The notes under the pieces were generated by a model. It had not been told where the DNA came from. It was given only the letters and a program-made list of their open reading frames with translations, and made no database searches. From positions 8,086,742 to 8,150,741 of the forward strand of contig JANVCC010000030.1 in the NCBI GenBank assembly GCA_025345505.1: a DNA stretch of 64,000 nucleotides, read 5' to 3'. The first letter of the stretch is position 1, and each line of letters starts with the position of its first letter. This document shows, one piece after another, positions 30,989 to 44,011 of the stretch. Both the position numbers and the translations under genes were made by a program. The stretch comes from Todiramphus chloris collaris. Its lineage: Eukaryota; Chordata; Aves; Coraciiformes; Alcedinidae.

Positions 30989-33900
30989 CACAAGAAAAGA
31001 AATAAATCTCTCCATAAACTGAAACGCCATTTTCCTGGTTTGACACTGTAGCCACCAACCCTCTGTCAGCATACACAACTGAAAAGAGAAGAAATCACAT
31101 CAACCCCACCATCATCCTGTGGACTGGCAAGGGAAAACAAATCCTTTCTGTTTTGTCAGCAGCTTAGTACTTTGGGAGTCAGAAGTCCATCCCCTGAGAA
31201 GACAAAATGTAATCCAATAACATTAAGCCTTTAAGTGGCTTTCACTTACAATTAACATGTAACATTATAGGTAGAGAAGTTGCTATCAAACTCAACTCTT
31301 TTCATTGGTTTGCTTTGGGTACAATGGTTGTTTTACCACACTCACGGTTTTTTAAATTATTTTTCAAACTCACCATTTAGTAACTGACAAATCTCTTAAA
31401 GCTCTCACAAACATCTGCTTCAGGCACAAGTCAGAACTTGATTCTACCAGCCAGATTTGTGCGTTAAAATGCTTAAGATGTTTCAGTTTAAAAAAAACAA
31501 ACAAAAAACCAAACAAAATTAAGGAAGGTCTATAATAACTGTGGCACTTTTTGGCCACAAGCTCCAGTCTTTTAAAAAGTATAGCTATCTAATAAACACA
31601 CAGGCAAAAAGCTGTTTCGCACGAGACTTGGAAATATCTAAAATGACATGTTTTTCAAAGTTCGCTCAACCCCAGGATTTACACAAGATTGACGTTTTAA
31701 GGTTTGTCCCTTGCTCATGGGCTCTCAAGATTTTCAGGCAATGTTAAACTCCTGCAATTCCATTACAGAATTCTGTAGGCTTGTGCCACATGGCAATCTG
31801 TCTCACCAAGATGTTTTGCTGGTTTGGGTACTTAGCACCCCAAGTTGAGTCTAGGCAAGAAGAACATTCAGACTTCTCCATCTAATCTCTCCTATAGACA
31901 GGACAAACCAAAACCAACCAACCAAACAAAATCTGAAAATATTTGGACAGTAACTGCAATTTATATCCTGGGTGCTGCTGTTTGCTTAAGGTTATTAACT
32001 TTGGAAACCTTGGGAAAAAAGATATGCCACTGATCCTTCCTATACACAGCTATTTTATTTTAAAATGGTCTACTGTTTGATCAGAGGTATATAGGAAGAA
32101 CAGTATCTTTTCCTTTCAAGGTAGTTCTGTTGCTACTGTAGGTGTGAAAGAACCAAAGAACACAACAGAAATCTAATATGAGCAGATTTAAGTGCATTTA
32201 GAATTGGGTTCTCTTTAAATAAACTTGGAACAGGAATTTAACAGGAGTGCTTCAGCATGCAAGAGCAACATTACATCAAGATGATAAAACTTGACCTTCT
32301 ACAAGCAAGGAAACATTCCACAGGCAGCTACTATAGCTAGCTAATTTCAGTGTCAGTAATCATGTTTAAAAAAGAAGACAAAACAAAAAACCTGGTTGAT
32401 TGAATAATTAATAATGATTTTCTCTAATCCTTGAAATATTAAAGTAAGATCCAGAACTATATGCAAGCTACCTTTTAAGTACAGTGGTAAACAGGATGAC
32501 TCAGGTAGCTACACGACCAGTCTGCTTTGTACTAATCATTGGCTAAAGCAGACAAGGCTGATTAAAGGACACTGACATAATTAAGGCCAGCCTACATGGA
32601 TTCATGGAAGTCATTCCATCAAAATATACTTTTTTAAGAGTAGAAATTTAATTGCTCAAGCAAGTAGGTGAAATAAATTTAAACTTTTGCAGAACATTTT
32701 AAGTGGAACACTAATAGGCCAACATCATTCAGAACCATGTGGAAAGCCTCAAATGATCACAATATTTTTGTTCTTTTAAACTTCTCTAAAGATACTACGA
32801 ACAACCCATCCCAGAAGCCAAAATAGTCTCAAAACCGAGTAAAAAAAAAAGGTAAGAAGATATCCTCTGCTTCTACAGAATCTGTAACACTGGCCCACAC
32901 AATTTCTAAAACCTGAGGATGACAAACATGGAGATGGTAAGTAATGGCAGTGACACATCATCAATACCACCATTATGAATTATTCAATTACTTGGTCCAG
33001 TATAGCAGGCTGCATTTAACAAGACCAAGCATAAAATCAAGAGACTCATAACCAGAAAACAGGTGACATACAACAAATGCAAGACTATTCCAAAAAAACA
33101 GAGTCCTGAAACCAGTCTGAGATTTCTGATATTAATCAACTGAAAAGGAACATATGACAACATTGACTAGAAGAGCCTACAGAAAACACTGAACATTGTA
33201 ATAAGGAAATATAGAGGGGATTTCATCACTGCAGGGATAGTGTGTCTTTTTGCCTATAACACAAGAAAGCTGATAAATCAGGTGTTCAAAAATTGACAGA
33301 ACATGACAGATATGCCTTACAATGGGGAAACACACACCAAAGCTCTATTTATTGATCTGTCAAAAATTTAGGTATGTTGCTCAATCTGTAAGTGATCATA
33401 CAAGTAAAAAAGGCTGAAGATACAAGTTTTTTTCAGTGAAAGTACTGAAGCAAGACATTCAGAAATAAAGAACAGAGTAAGTTTTTTTCAGGTCATCACT
33501 AAACTACAACATACTTTCTAGAAAATCATGTAAACAGAAAATTCATCAGAAAAAAATACCCATAAGTCACGTTACACAAGATGTCAGACAAGTCACAGTA
33601 ATCCCTTCTGACTTACCAAGCATTTAAACCTGATAAAGGCAGGGAAATCTTCAAGGCCTATCTACTCAGATGACAACAGCTTTTCCTACAGGAACACTGT
33701 CTAAACCATCCACTTCTCCAGAAGTTATGCCTCTATTATTACAGTAACCTTTCTAGATCTCCTAAAGTCTTACAACCTTCCTGTCATAAATCATCGCATT
33801 GTTTCCATTTCTCAGCAGTTTCTGGTCCAAAATTGCCCATAACACACTCAAATGGCAGGACCAAACCAACCACCTTCTGCTCATTTCACACAGACCCACC

Positions 33901-36576
33901 TAAAGCTTCATGGAGTGCTGCAGCGTTCAATACACTGCACCACAATCTAGAATAACAAACACAAGAAGTAGGCTTGGAAGCTCCTCTGGGGTAGGATGAC
34001 AAGAGACTAAGAAGATCTTAGAATAAAGGAACATTAAATACTGTAATTCCAGATATCTTCCTCCTTTCCTAACTACTGTGAAGTTGGTGGTTAGAGAGCC
34101 ACCACTTCCATCAGAAAGCAGTGTGACCTCTGCCTTTATTCCAAGACTTCCAGCCTAAGGGAGACACCAGTGATTAAGCTCCAAGCAGAGTCAGAAGACC
34201 ACACCCTTGGCCCTGCCACTGGCTGGAATGCAAACCACTTCTCATTCCAAATCCTGTCCCAAAATCGTGCCAGCATTTTTGCTTTCCAGCAGAATAACAC
34301 TCCTGCATCCATCTACCTTGTACATGGAAAATTTGCTAGTAGGTAAATATTTACTCTGTGCCATTGTCTGTAACAAGATGTTACAGACCAGGGTGCTGTG
34401 TCTTTCTACCTGCTCCTCAATGAGACCAGCAGTTGGACTAGAGAAATGCAGACAAAAGCACACACATTACATGGCAAATGCATATATTCAAAGTGGCAGA
34501 GCAAACCTTCAGACTACATTCACGGAAAACATTCATTGAATCAACAGATCTGGGTTGCTGGGGGTTTTTTGGGTTTTTTTGTTTTTAAATAAACAGTTTC
34601 TTAGGGCTTTGTAGAAATTCACTACCCCCACCTCTTCTGAAGGTTTCTTACTCATGCAGTATTGAGAAGATCTATACTTCAATAAACAAATACTCAACAG
34701 CAAGAAAGTGTCTAATTAAAAGTCTTAACAGAGAGAATTTTTATGTGTATCAGATTGCATGAGTTCATCAACCAGGAAGTCAGAAAGTAAACTTCATACT
34801 ACGTATGAACCACAACACTTTTTAATGGCTTATCACTTCTCATCTTATGTTACTATCACTAAAAATACTAACTTGTTTTGATCTAAGAACCATATCTTTG
34901 TAAACTGACTTGTGATGTTACACTAAACCTGCCTTAGTACTCTTAAAGCCTAGTACAACATCAAGAAAACTACATACACAGATGATTCAGCATTAACTCA
35001 GCCTAATGCAAAAGCTTCCACTGGTTTTAATAGTATTTGAACTGGGCCTCTGATTTATTAGATCAAATTATGAGATGCTTTTACTTAAGAACCTGGTCAT
35101 ACACTACTTCCATTATGAGCCACACGCGTTATCTCACACATTATTCAGTCGAACACTGATGTCAACCCTGCTTTGAGCAGGAGGAAGGAGCAGACCACCA
35201 CCAAAGGCTGGTCTCTTCCAGCCCAAATCATCCTTAGATTCTACCACATGGCTCCAAAAAAAAGGGGGGGAAAAAAGAAATCCGTTTACACATCCATTAC
35301 CTGCCAATCATACCAACTCCCAACACAAGACTGTGACTCTTCAGTCTGAACTTACATTGAAATCTTCTTCAGAGTGTACAAAGTGTATCTTTTCCTTCTG
35401 CTTCTTCCCATCTGAACTTGACACACTACCACACACACACCCCACAAATCTAATCTACACAGGGACATCCATAGCCTCTGACTCTCCTAGTCACACAAGC
35501 CACTATCTCCATCACAAAATACCACCCACAGAAGGCAAAGTATTCCAGTATTTTGTTTGTGACAGTAGAGGAAAAAAACCAGGTATTTCATAGTAACCAC
35601 AACTTGAGACAAGTATTTCCCTACTGAATCAAAAGGGCCAAATACCCAGTAACAAAGCATTACCTGCACCCTGCTTTGCAATGCATCATGCTTACTGTCA
35701 CTGTAACAGCTATTTAACATAAAAGTACACCAAAAGAAATTATAAAATATAACACTTTATGTAAAAATATTTTTCCAACCAATTTATTTTCCCAACATGT
35801 TTTAAGCTCATTTATCTTTTATAATGACAAATTACATATACAAGAGCCACTGTTGAAGGCAAGAAATTATTCTTCTTTGCCTAGATTCTTTTAAAAAATA
35901 GCTAAAAAGACAGAAAAGCGTAACAGACAGCTTTAAAAATTAGTTCAGGGAATAAAAAATAGGAAGCGATCCAAAAGGTACTGTCAACAAGGCAGTATTT
36001 TAAGAGATTTTCTAAAGTTCTGTCAAAATTTCTAATTGACCCATAGATGCTACTACAGATCTACAGAGCTCCTGGTATCCCTTCTGCTTTTCTCTACAAA
36101 CCTGACGTCTAGATATCCAGCTACTAGAAATTTTAAGCTTTAAGGATTACAGGACAGTTTCACTCCTGAAGACACATTCTGATCTCACACTTGCCAAAAA
36201 CCTCAAACGCATGAAAACAATTCTATGCATCCTTTCTGTACAAAAAAAAAAGCAAGAGGGACATGGAAGACTCCCAACTGCACAGCAGCCTAGTTCCCGA
36301 CACAAGACATCAAGCCAGTGCTACAGTTTCTATATCCATGGAATGTTTAACCATCCTTAGCCAGAATGGACTGACAGCCCCTCCCATCTGCAAAAAAAAA
36401 AAAAGAGAAGTAGACACATTTTGTAACCAACACACTGTGGCAATCACAGCTACTAACAAAGCAACCTAAAGACCTCATTCTGTTAAAAAACCCTGCTATG
36501 ACCTGAGCTAAACATGAAAAAAATAATGGTATTAAACATCACTATGATGAACCTCACGGTTTTAGATATATATGCG

Positions 36577-36590
36577 TGCGCACACACACA
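36577..36590. repeat. Short CA microsatellite
   Basis: A run of alternating CA follows TATATATGCGTGCG inside the GIGYF2 5'-UTR intron. Alternating purine-pyrimidine extends on both sides. Confidence 0.7.
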
Positions 36591-37396
36591 CTACCACCAA
36601 CTAACCACAAGAGGGCCAATGCTGTATAGACCTTATAATTTAAAGCACTTAATTCTTCTTCATTCCATCAATAACTTCCATACATCTTGAGTAAGCTTCT
36701 AGGTTTTCTCAATTCTGACAATTTTCAAGCCAGATCATTTGTGCAACAATGAAAAAAAAAGTTCAGGAGTCGACTGCAAGAGAAAAAAGGAGGCTAACCT
36801 GAGCTGGAAACTGACCTCATTCCCATAAAAAGCAAATACCAATCCCCTGCAGCATTTCACATGCCTGGGTTTTCAAACATTACTAATGAATTAAAATAAG
36901 TTGATGAGAAAACCACACAAAGAAAGAGTCCCTTTCAACACAAGTGCTCTTTAGTAGAGATGGGTTTCTCCTTACCCAATGGATGTCTAGCAAGCTATGT
37001 AGGAAGAAGGCAGATCATTAGGCCTGTGCTTCTATGCTTGTGAGCGGAAATTTTATTGCTCTGTCCCTCAGCTCTGTCTATAATCATGAATTAAATATAG
37101 CTTATCTCCACTCATCTTTTAGTGAAAGAGCTGAGAGAATAAAAAAACACACACCAAAAAACCACAGAAATATTATTTAAAAATGCTAAGGGTTTTTTTT
37201 TTTTTCCCTAACTCAGACTAGGAGAAGCTTTAACATCGCACCTTAAAAAGCTCTAAGGATGAATTTTAAAGACCTAAATAAAAGAGTAAGAAACATACAT
37301 CTGATGGTTACTTGAACTTACACGATGAGACAAAAGTAGGCAGAATCAAATTTCATATTCTTGGTATTTCAAAAAACCCAAACAATTTAAAGAGCT

Positions 37397-37450
37397 GGAG
37401 GCCTGAATTACTTTAAAGTAGGAGGCCTGCATTACTTTAAAGTAGGAGGC
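37397..37450. repeat. 24-bp tandem duplication (2.25 copies)
   Basis: The unit at 37397-37420 (GGAGGCCTGAATTACTTTAA plus AGTA) is repeated at 37421-37444 with one substitution (GAATT to GCATT). A partial third copy, GGAGGC, follows. Each unit carries the palindrome ACTTTAAAGT. Confidence 0.9.
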
Positions 37451-39926
37451 AGAAGGAAAGTCAGAGACCATGGCCCAGGTGCTGAGCTCATCTTCATCAA
37501 TTACTGTGAACCAATATTTCTTTATGTTTAATTAGAAAGATCTTTCAGCAGAGACATGTAGCAGCAAACCACCTCTTGAGACAGTCAGCTGCCCACACGA
37601 GATGATCCATATGACCGACACCTTGTTTGGTCTGAAATTAAGTATCTACAGATTTTAAAAGAGCTGACAACTTTATTCTTACATTCAGGTATAAGAAACT
37701 CCAGTTTATAACATAACTCCATTTAGACAACTGGCCTTAGAAGACAGCAAGCACAGAAGAGATATAACAGTGTTTAGTCTAAATGCCTTTAAAAAAACCC
37801 AAAGCAAACAGAAAAACCACAAAACAAAACACCTTCTTTGCACCCCTCTTCTACATACTAAGTCTTTCCCCCCATCAAGGAGTAAAAGCAGTTATAAAGC
37901 TCCCAACACTCTATTTACAAGCATTTTTTTCTCTTAAATCAACATGAAGATAGTATTTCTCATTTACTATATATTCTAAGAAGGCAAGAAAAAAAACACT
38001 ACTAGGAGTCCATGAGGATATTTTATAGTTCTCTTAAGGTCAACATCTGTAATGAAAAGAGAATCTCCCAGAGTCCAAATTTGTGGTATCAAATCATTTT
38101 GTAAGCATGCTGTGAAACAAGTCATCACTTCAACAAGACTAATTTGCATTTTAGTTTTATGTTCTTCCTTTAAAATACAGGCTCAAGAAACCACTTAAAA
38201 AAGATCTTAAAAGAAATACAGTGACCAGGCACCCCATGCAGCTCTTAAAAATCATTAAGAAAACCTAGTATTTATACACAATATTGTCAGATATCGAAAG
38301 AAGCTATCAAAACCTCAGAACAAGAAGCAAGTCTTGCTGGAAGTGATAACTTCCGTGGATAAGTCTCTACTTTCTTTTTAAAAGAATTAACCCTTAGACA
38401 GATTGATTTTTTTTTTAATCACACTTTCATCAAGAAATTAACACTGACACATATAACATCAGCTAACTTGGAGAATGATAAGAGGAGCTTGGGGAGCAAA
38501 CTGCGTGCAGAAGGGGTGACATTTCCATTGATACCCTAGCACTGATTAGGGCACACATTTTTATCTCAGTATCATCTAACTGTTCAAAGGATGCCTATTC
38601 AAGTGAATGTCAAGAATATCAATACCTTGTAATACTAAACCTCTCATTATCTGAACAGCCAACACCCAATAACAAAGCTCACAAATGCCAGAACAAAACT
38701 TTTGTTGGTGACAACTGCAACCTACTTTGTTTACAAAGGTTCCCAATTACCACACTGTGCATCTACCAAGTGTCCTATTCACAAAGCAAATTTGTTTTTA
38801 TTAAAAAGTTTCAGAACAAAAGCAACCAGCAGAGTTATGGGAAAAGGAAAAAAAATTCACACGTACTTTCCAGGAACTTGCCCAAGTCAGCTCCTGAAGC
38901 AAGAAAATAGAATGAGCAGCAAAAAGTTAGACAGAAAACCATAAACATAATTCACAGGTTCTTTCCCCTCCCACCCAAGAGAACAGACACTTGGGAATTG
39001 CAGTGACAGGTAAACCATTACAACAGCAAACCAGGAATGCTGAGCTAAAGGTTACTGAGAAAAATCTAGGTTTTATTCCATAAGTACTACTTGGCAACAT
39101 CTCCTTTTGGCCTACAACTTGTCCCACTTCAAAGTGAAATTACACATTGTTGAAAGAGCGGAGACTGCTTTGTTGACAGTGAAACTACTCGTCTTGGATC
39201 AATACCAAACGTACACAATCCTGATCGATGTTCACTTCAGCCTGCCAAGGCCTCTCCAGTCAAACACTGCTGGTCATTGCTGCTCGCAACACCCTGCTGC
39301 CTGTGGGGGGGTGGGGGAAGGCTCGAGTGCTTGACGAGCTCCCTGCTTCCTCAGCCTGTGTAACCTGACAGGGCTGGGCGTGCTCGGAGCGGGGCACACG
39401 CAGGCTTCAACGAGAGCGTACCAGCCCGCGGCGCTGCCGGAGCACAGGCCCACGCCCAGCGGGCCGGGAGGGGACGAGAGAGTTCACATGGGTAAATGTG
39501 AGAGAAGACGGCACAGGGGAGGCAGCTGCCAACCCAGAGGACGTGAGGAGGCCCGGGCGACCCGCCGCCGCCTGACAAGCACCGTCTCCCTCCTCCGAGG
39601 AGCCGCATGGAGAGAAAAAGGCCCGGACCCTCAAGCGGGGCCCGGCCCAACAAGCCCCACAAAAGGCCCTCACCAGAAGCGCAGGGGAGGCCCTCCGGGC
39701 GCGGCCCTCGACGCCAGGCCGGGGCGGCCTCGCCTCCCGGTAGGCCGCGGAGCACCTCTGGGCTGCGGCACCCGCGGCGGACAGGAGCCGCCGGCAAGGC
39801 CGGTGCTCGCGGCGCGGCCTAAGCCCGCTCCCACAGGCAAGAAGCGCGGCGGCGACGGGAGCGCCGCGGCGGGGAATCGACGGCCCAAACGGTGGCGGGG
39901 GCAGGGAGCCGGCGGGACGGCGTTAC

Positions 39927-39985
39927 CTGCGCTCCCGGACGGAGAGTCCCTCACGGCCTCAGCGACTCCTCAACCCCAACAACAC
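39927..39985 (-). other. GIGYF2: Inferred GIGYF2 noncoding exon 1
   Basis: A good donor, GCGCAG|GTAACG on the minus strand, sits at 39927/39926 inside the CpG island. The start-codon exon needs a spliced upstream exon in this direction. The 5' end is not visible; the upper coordinate is a guess just below the YY1 and E-box cluster. Confidence 0.5.
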
Positions 39986-39995
39986 AAGATGGCGG
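39986..39995 (+). promoter_or_regulatory. YY1-type motif
   Basis: AAGATGGCGG on the plus strand matches the YY1 core common at CpG-island promoters, usually close to a start site. Read on the GIGYF2 (minus) strand it is CCGCCATCTT. Confidence 0.5.
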
Positions 39996-40013
39996 TCGCG
40001 CCGCCACGCAACG

Positions 40014-40021
40014 TCACGTGA
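40014..40021. promoter_or_regulatory. Palindromic E-box TCACGTGA
   Basis: This palindromic CACGTG core with flanking T and A is the preferred site of bHLH-ZIP factors such as USF and MITF/TFE. It lies about 20 bp from the YY1 motif in the GIGYF2 promoter. Confidence 0.5.
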
Positions 40022-40580
40022 GGGCAAGCCCCGCCCCCTGCCTCCGCCGCGGGACCCGGATGGGCGACGACGCTCCCCCACCGCCCTCGCGCAGGCACCG
40101 CCCGCGTGACGACACCGCGAGATCAGGAGGCGGTCCCCTAGCGGCTGCGCGCGCATGTCCCCCCAATTCCTCCGCCCGCGGGAGCGCGGGCTCCCCCTGC
40201 CGGAGGCACGCGGGGACTGGAGCCGCCCCGCCCCGCCCCGCGGGAAGGTGGCGGGGCTGGAGGGGGGGTCTCGGCCCGGCCTGCCTCCGTGATGGGCCCG
40301 CTGCTCCGCGGGTAGGCTGGCGCGGCGAGCAGCGAGTCTCCTCCGGCGGTTCAGTTGCCGCTGTCTCCGGCCTGGTGAGACAGCCGCAAACCGGCTGCTG
40401 GTGCGAAGCCTCGGAGCTGAGGTGCATTTACCGCTCGCCTTCTCACCACCCGCAGCTTCCGCCTTTCGGGTTGCTGCTTCGGCTTCACTGGTGGCACTGA
40501 AAGGCCACAAGGAACAGTCTGACTCTGAGAAAACGTCGTGTTTTAAGCGCAGGCCGCGCCCAGGCCTCGCAGGGACCGGA

Positions 40581-43500
40581 CCCAGTCACAGCAGCTGCTG
40601 ACAGAAAGAGGGCACTAGGTGGGATGTATTTTTTTGACTCCCGATTTCCCGATGGAAAAATCAGGATCTCAAGGCAAAGCGTTATCAGCTAAAAATACTG
40701 GTTTATATATAGTCCTAAACCCCATATTAGTACATGATGCAGAATAGCCCCATGGGGTTTCTTCAGCCTAAAAACCTATTCTTGGCTGTTACGCACTGTT
40801 GAAGGTATAACTGCTTTCAGCTGAAACAATTTCACTCTGACCATTATTTCAGCCACAATCTATGTAGCTTTCTCCTTCCTCTTCTAGGTGAATAAATACT
40901 TGTCATTCTGCACTGAACATTGGCCAAAAATGATGCAACAGTGAACACAAGTGATTCTTCTGAGCTAATGGGTTGAAAGCCTGTAATTCTTGGGGCTTAT
41001 TTTTAGCCAAGAGCTACACAAGACTAATTCACCCAAACATCTTAGAATGAAACCGGCCTCTGGTAAGCTGCATTTGGCAATACACAGCTTGAGCCCCTAC
41101 TAATAACAGTATGGGGAGGGAGAAAGGCAACCCTATGTTTCAAGGTGTCCAGAAGAACTTCCAGCTTCACTGCAGAAGTGTCTTTGCCTTTTTATTCTAC
41201 TTGGAAAATGTGAGTTTGAGCACTCAAAAGTATTGTCAGATGCTCTAAAGTTTTATCCAATATGGGAGAAATTACGCACTTGGGGATTTTTTTTTTAAAT
41301 TTTTATCCCAATTATCAAAAACATATTAGTGAGACAAAAAAAAAATCAAGAAAAGAGTATATGAAACATGCCTCATCTGCAGAACTTGGTATTTTTGTAA
41401 AATACCTCAAGGAAATTCAGATTTGTTTATTTATTTGAGTTGGAGATACATCTTAAGTCCTCCACAACACTCATTCAAGCAGAACAGGGAGACTGATGTG
41501 AATATTCAAGACTGTACCTGAGTGGTTTAATTCCTGCAGGACATCAGATGATGTCACATATTTGTGAAGTCATCCCAACAGCTACTCTGGGTACCAAGGC
41601 TATGATGTACTTCAGAACCCTGGGTTACTGTGTCAGTTCATCCTCATTATTAAAAATCCAAGCATAGGGAAGTGACATCCCTGACAAACTAAAAACCTTC
41701 CTTATTCACCCATTGTTTTCACCCATACTAGTGTGGGAGCAAGAACTTCCCTCCTTCAGTACAGCAGTGGAGCTACAGAGCACAGCTTTGAAACAGTAAA
41801 TAATGGTCATGACACAGCCTAGATGTGTCAGTCTGTCATGTCTCTCCTTGCCACGCCCACTTTTCATTATTTGGAAGAGTGGCGCCTCTCTTTGTCAAAA
41901 TGTGAGAGATACTTGAGAAGAGCCAATGTCTTGTCAGGAGCCTCTGTTTTCCATGTCCTCATTTGTTACATCCCTGAAAAAGAATAAAACCAACAGACAA
42001 AGCAGGCAGGTGAGCATCCAACTGTAGTTTTTAAAGTCAGTCACTTCAATGCATGTCAACTCAGATAGCTTAAGCACAAAGACTACCACAAATAGGCTGC
42101 TACTTCTGCAACACCCAATTGTTTTCACATGTCATTCCCACATCTGGCAGGCCAAGTTTCAAAGGCAACAATAAAGCACTCCAGTTACTCACACCCATTT
42201 TGCAAGGGATTCATTTGGATACACCCATAAGGCTAAAATTTTATTCGGTCACCTTAATCCTCACAGATAAATCCTGAATCAATCCTAAGCCAGGAAGAAC
42301 CTGATCCTACCATTTCCCTTTCTGTCTTGACTGTGTTTACACGAAGCTTTTTAGGTAAGGTTTCCTGCTGTCACATGCTGTCCCCTGTGACCAACAACAA
42401 GGGCTGTGACAGAAACACTGAGAAACATACTATGATCAGAGAGTATCGAGACGGGCTGAAGCCATCCCCTATGCTGGCTGAAGTGTTGGTGTCTCCTCTA
42501 CTGTGCATCCACTGTGGGAAACAAACAAAAACCCTCCTGCGATCAAGGACTACCTGGATTTCCCATTTTAGGACATGAGTGACTTGATGCATATTTGTCC
42601 TTTCTGGGAAAGGCCCATAAGCACAACAGGCTTTTCATCAAACTTCTCTACTTGCCCTCACACACAGTCTTAGTCACTTAGGGCATTTCAGGAGTCCCCG
42701 AACAGTTTTGCTGTATGAGGAAGTATCAGTAAAGAGAGTTAGGATTGTCCCAAGGCCAGGACCTTTAAAAGCCACCTGTGGTGACATCAGGTATAGAAGG
42801 AGGATGGGTCATCAAGGATTGTAATATATTAATTATAGGTAATTATAGTATTGTCAGCCAGTAAGGGTAAGATGAGGGTTTTAGCTCAACAATTTTAGTA
42901 CTTCCGCACAAGCTGATGACATTGCTAGTCAGTCCAATAGTTGCCAGCAAAACAAAACAATTTAGAAAGCAATTTCCCAATCTCAGTTTTTGCAGAGCTA
43001 ATTGCAAAATGCACATTGCTGCAGCTTCAAAATAAATGTTCCTCCAAAAGCACTTACTGGTCACTGTACCAAATAAAGGCCTCAACTAGCATCACCTGCT
43101 TCAGTTGAACAAAACTGCTACAGCGGTAATTTCCTTACTGAAACTTGTCAGCTGGAGTTGACTCAAGTCTATGAAAATAAAGCCACAGCAAGCAGTTTTT
43201 CCTCCCTCTCCTCTGCTGCCCCAGGCTCCTCACCCAGCCACACGTGCAGAGCAGCACGAGTCAGCAATGCTTGCTATGCTGTAGAATAAAAAAAACAAAA
43301 CCCAAAAAGACACCCAACAAAACACAATAAAACAAAACCAAAACAAAATGAAGAGCTGTAGCATTGCATCTTTTGTGTTGCAAGAGAGATTAAGGAACTT
43401 CAACCCTGATTTCACCTGACCTCTGAAACTCAAGGGCTCACAGACACACAGCAAATGTACCAAATGCTGACACTGCACAAAGCTGAGCCGCCCTGGATAA

Positions 43501-44005
43501 AATATTTCTGTCTTCTCTTTCACTACTGGATACTATCTGAAATCATGTATGGTTAAACCTCCTCCTGATACCACCCCCAATCCCAAATTGGCTGTGCCAG
43601 CAAAGCTTAGCAGATCAGCAGCAGCAGAAACACTTTTTCAGATGTGTGTGTAATTTTTTATTTTATTTTACCTCCCTTCTCTAAAGGCAGAAATAGGAAA
43701 TGCAGAGAAATCCAGCCCAAGGAACCTGCCCTGCTCCCAGAGCTGAGACACGGTGGCTATTTTAAGACAAGGGAAGGCTAACAACCTCCAGACATCAACA
43801 TTTAGCAGTGGACTGCATTTCAAATATTTACACAGCCATGTCCCTTTCTGAGCAATTGCAAACATTAGGGCTTTTTACACCAGAACAGCTGTACAGAAGG
43901 GTAGTGCTATCCAGAAGGGGATGAAGACTTCCTTCACTCATACAAATCAGGACACCAAGCTCTGGGGACCTAAAATAAACCACAGAAGACTGGAGATAAC
44001 CATGC
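40581..44005. other. Intergenic region between GIGYF2 and EFHD1
   Basis: About 3.4 kb lies between the GIGYF2 CpG island and the inferred 3' end of EFHD1. No coding exon, RNA gene or transposon was recognised. A small inverted repeat (GACATCA-GA-TGATGTC) is present near 41542-41557, with several A-rich tracts. Short open frames look like chance. Confidence 0.6.
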
Positions 44006-44011
44006 TTTATT
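44006..44011 (-). terminator. EFHD1: Candidate EFHD1 poly(A) signal AATAAA
   Basis: AATAAA on the minus strand lies about 1.5 kb beyond the EFHD1 stop codon. Another AATAAA lies at 44200-44205. Either gives a 3' UTR of 1.3-1.5 kb. No transcript evidence is available here. Confidence 0.35.

Larger units (their letters stand above)
27687..39926 (-). other. GIGYF2 5'-UTR intron (about 12.2 kb)
   Basis: This long AT-rich intron lies between the inferred noncoding exon 1 and the start-codon exon. It holds a G13 run at 30976-30988, a 24-bp tandem duplication at 37397-37450, a short CA repeat near 36577-36590 and many poly(A) runs. No coding exon or RNA gene was recognised. Additional untranslated exons cannot be excluded. 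Confidence 0.6.
39380..40580. promoter_or_regulatory. GIGYF2: CpG island, GIGYF2 promoter
   Basis: About 1.2 kb is very GC- and CpG-rich in an otherwise AT-rich neighbourhood. It lies upstream (minus strand) of the GIGYF2 start-codon exon. It contains Sp1-type GC boxes (40029-40037 and an array at 40223-40240), a TCACGTGA E-box (40014-40021) and a YY1-type AAGATGGCGG (39986-39995). Long open frames on both strands are expected from GC content and are not taken as genes. Confidence 0.85.

Noticed and set aside
39380-40510. Long open frames (183-213 codons) on both strands near 40 kb
   Set aside because: They overlap each other in a CpG island, have GC-biased composition (Arg, Ala, Gly, Pro) and show no recognisable domain.
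41542-41557. Small inverted repeat GACATCA-GA-TGATGTC as an operator or CRE
   Set aside because: Seven-base arms are expected by chance in a window of this size, and there is no nearby promoter to give it context.
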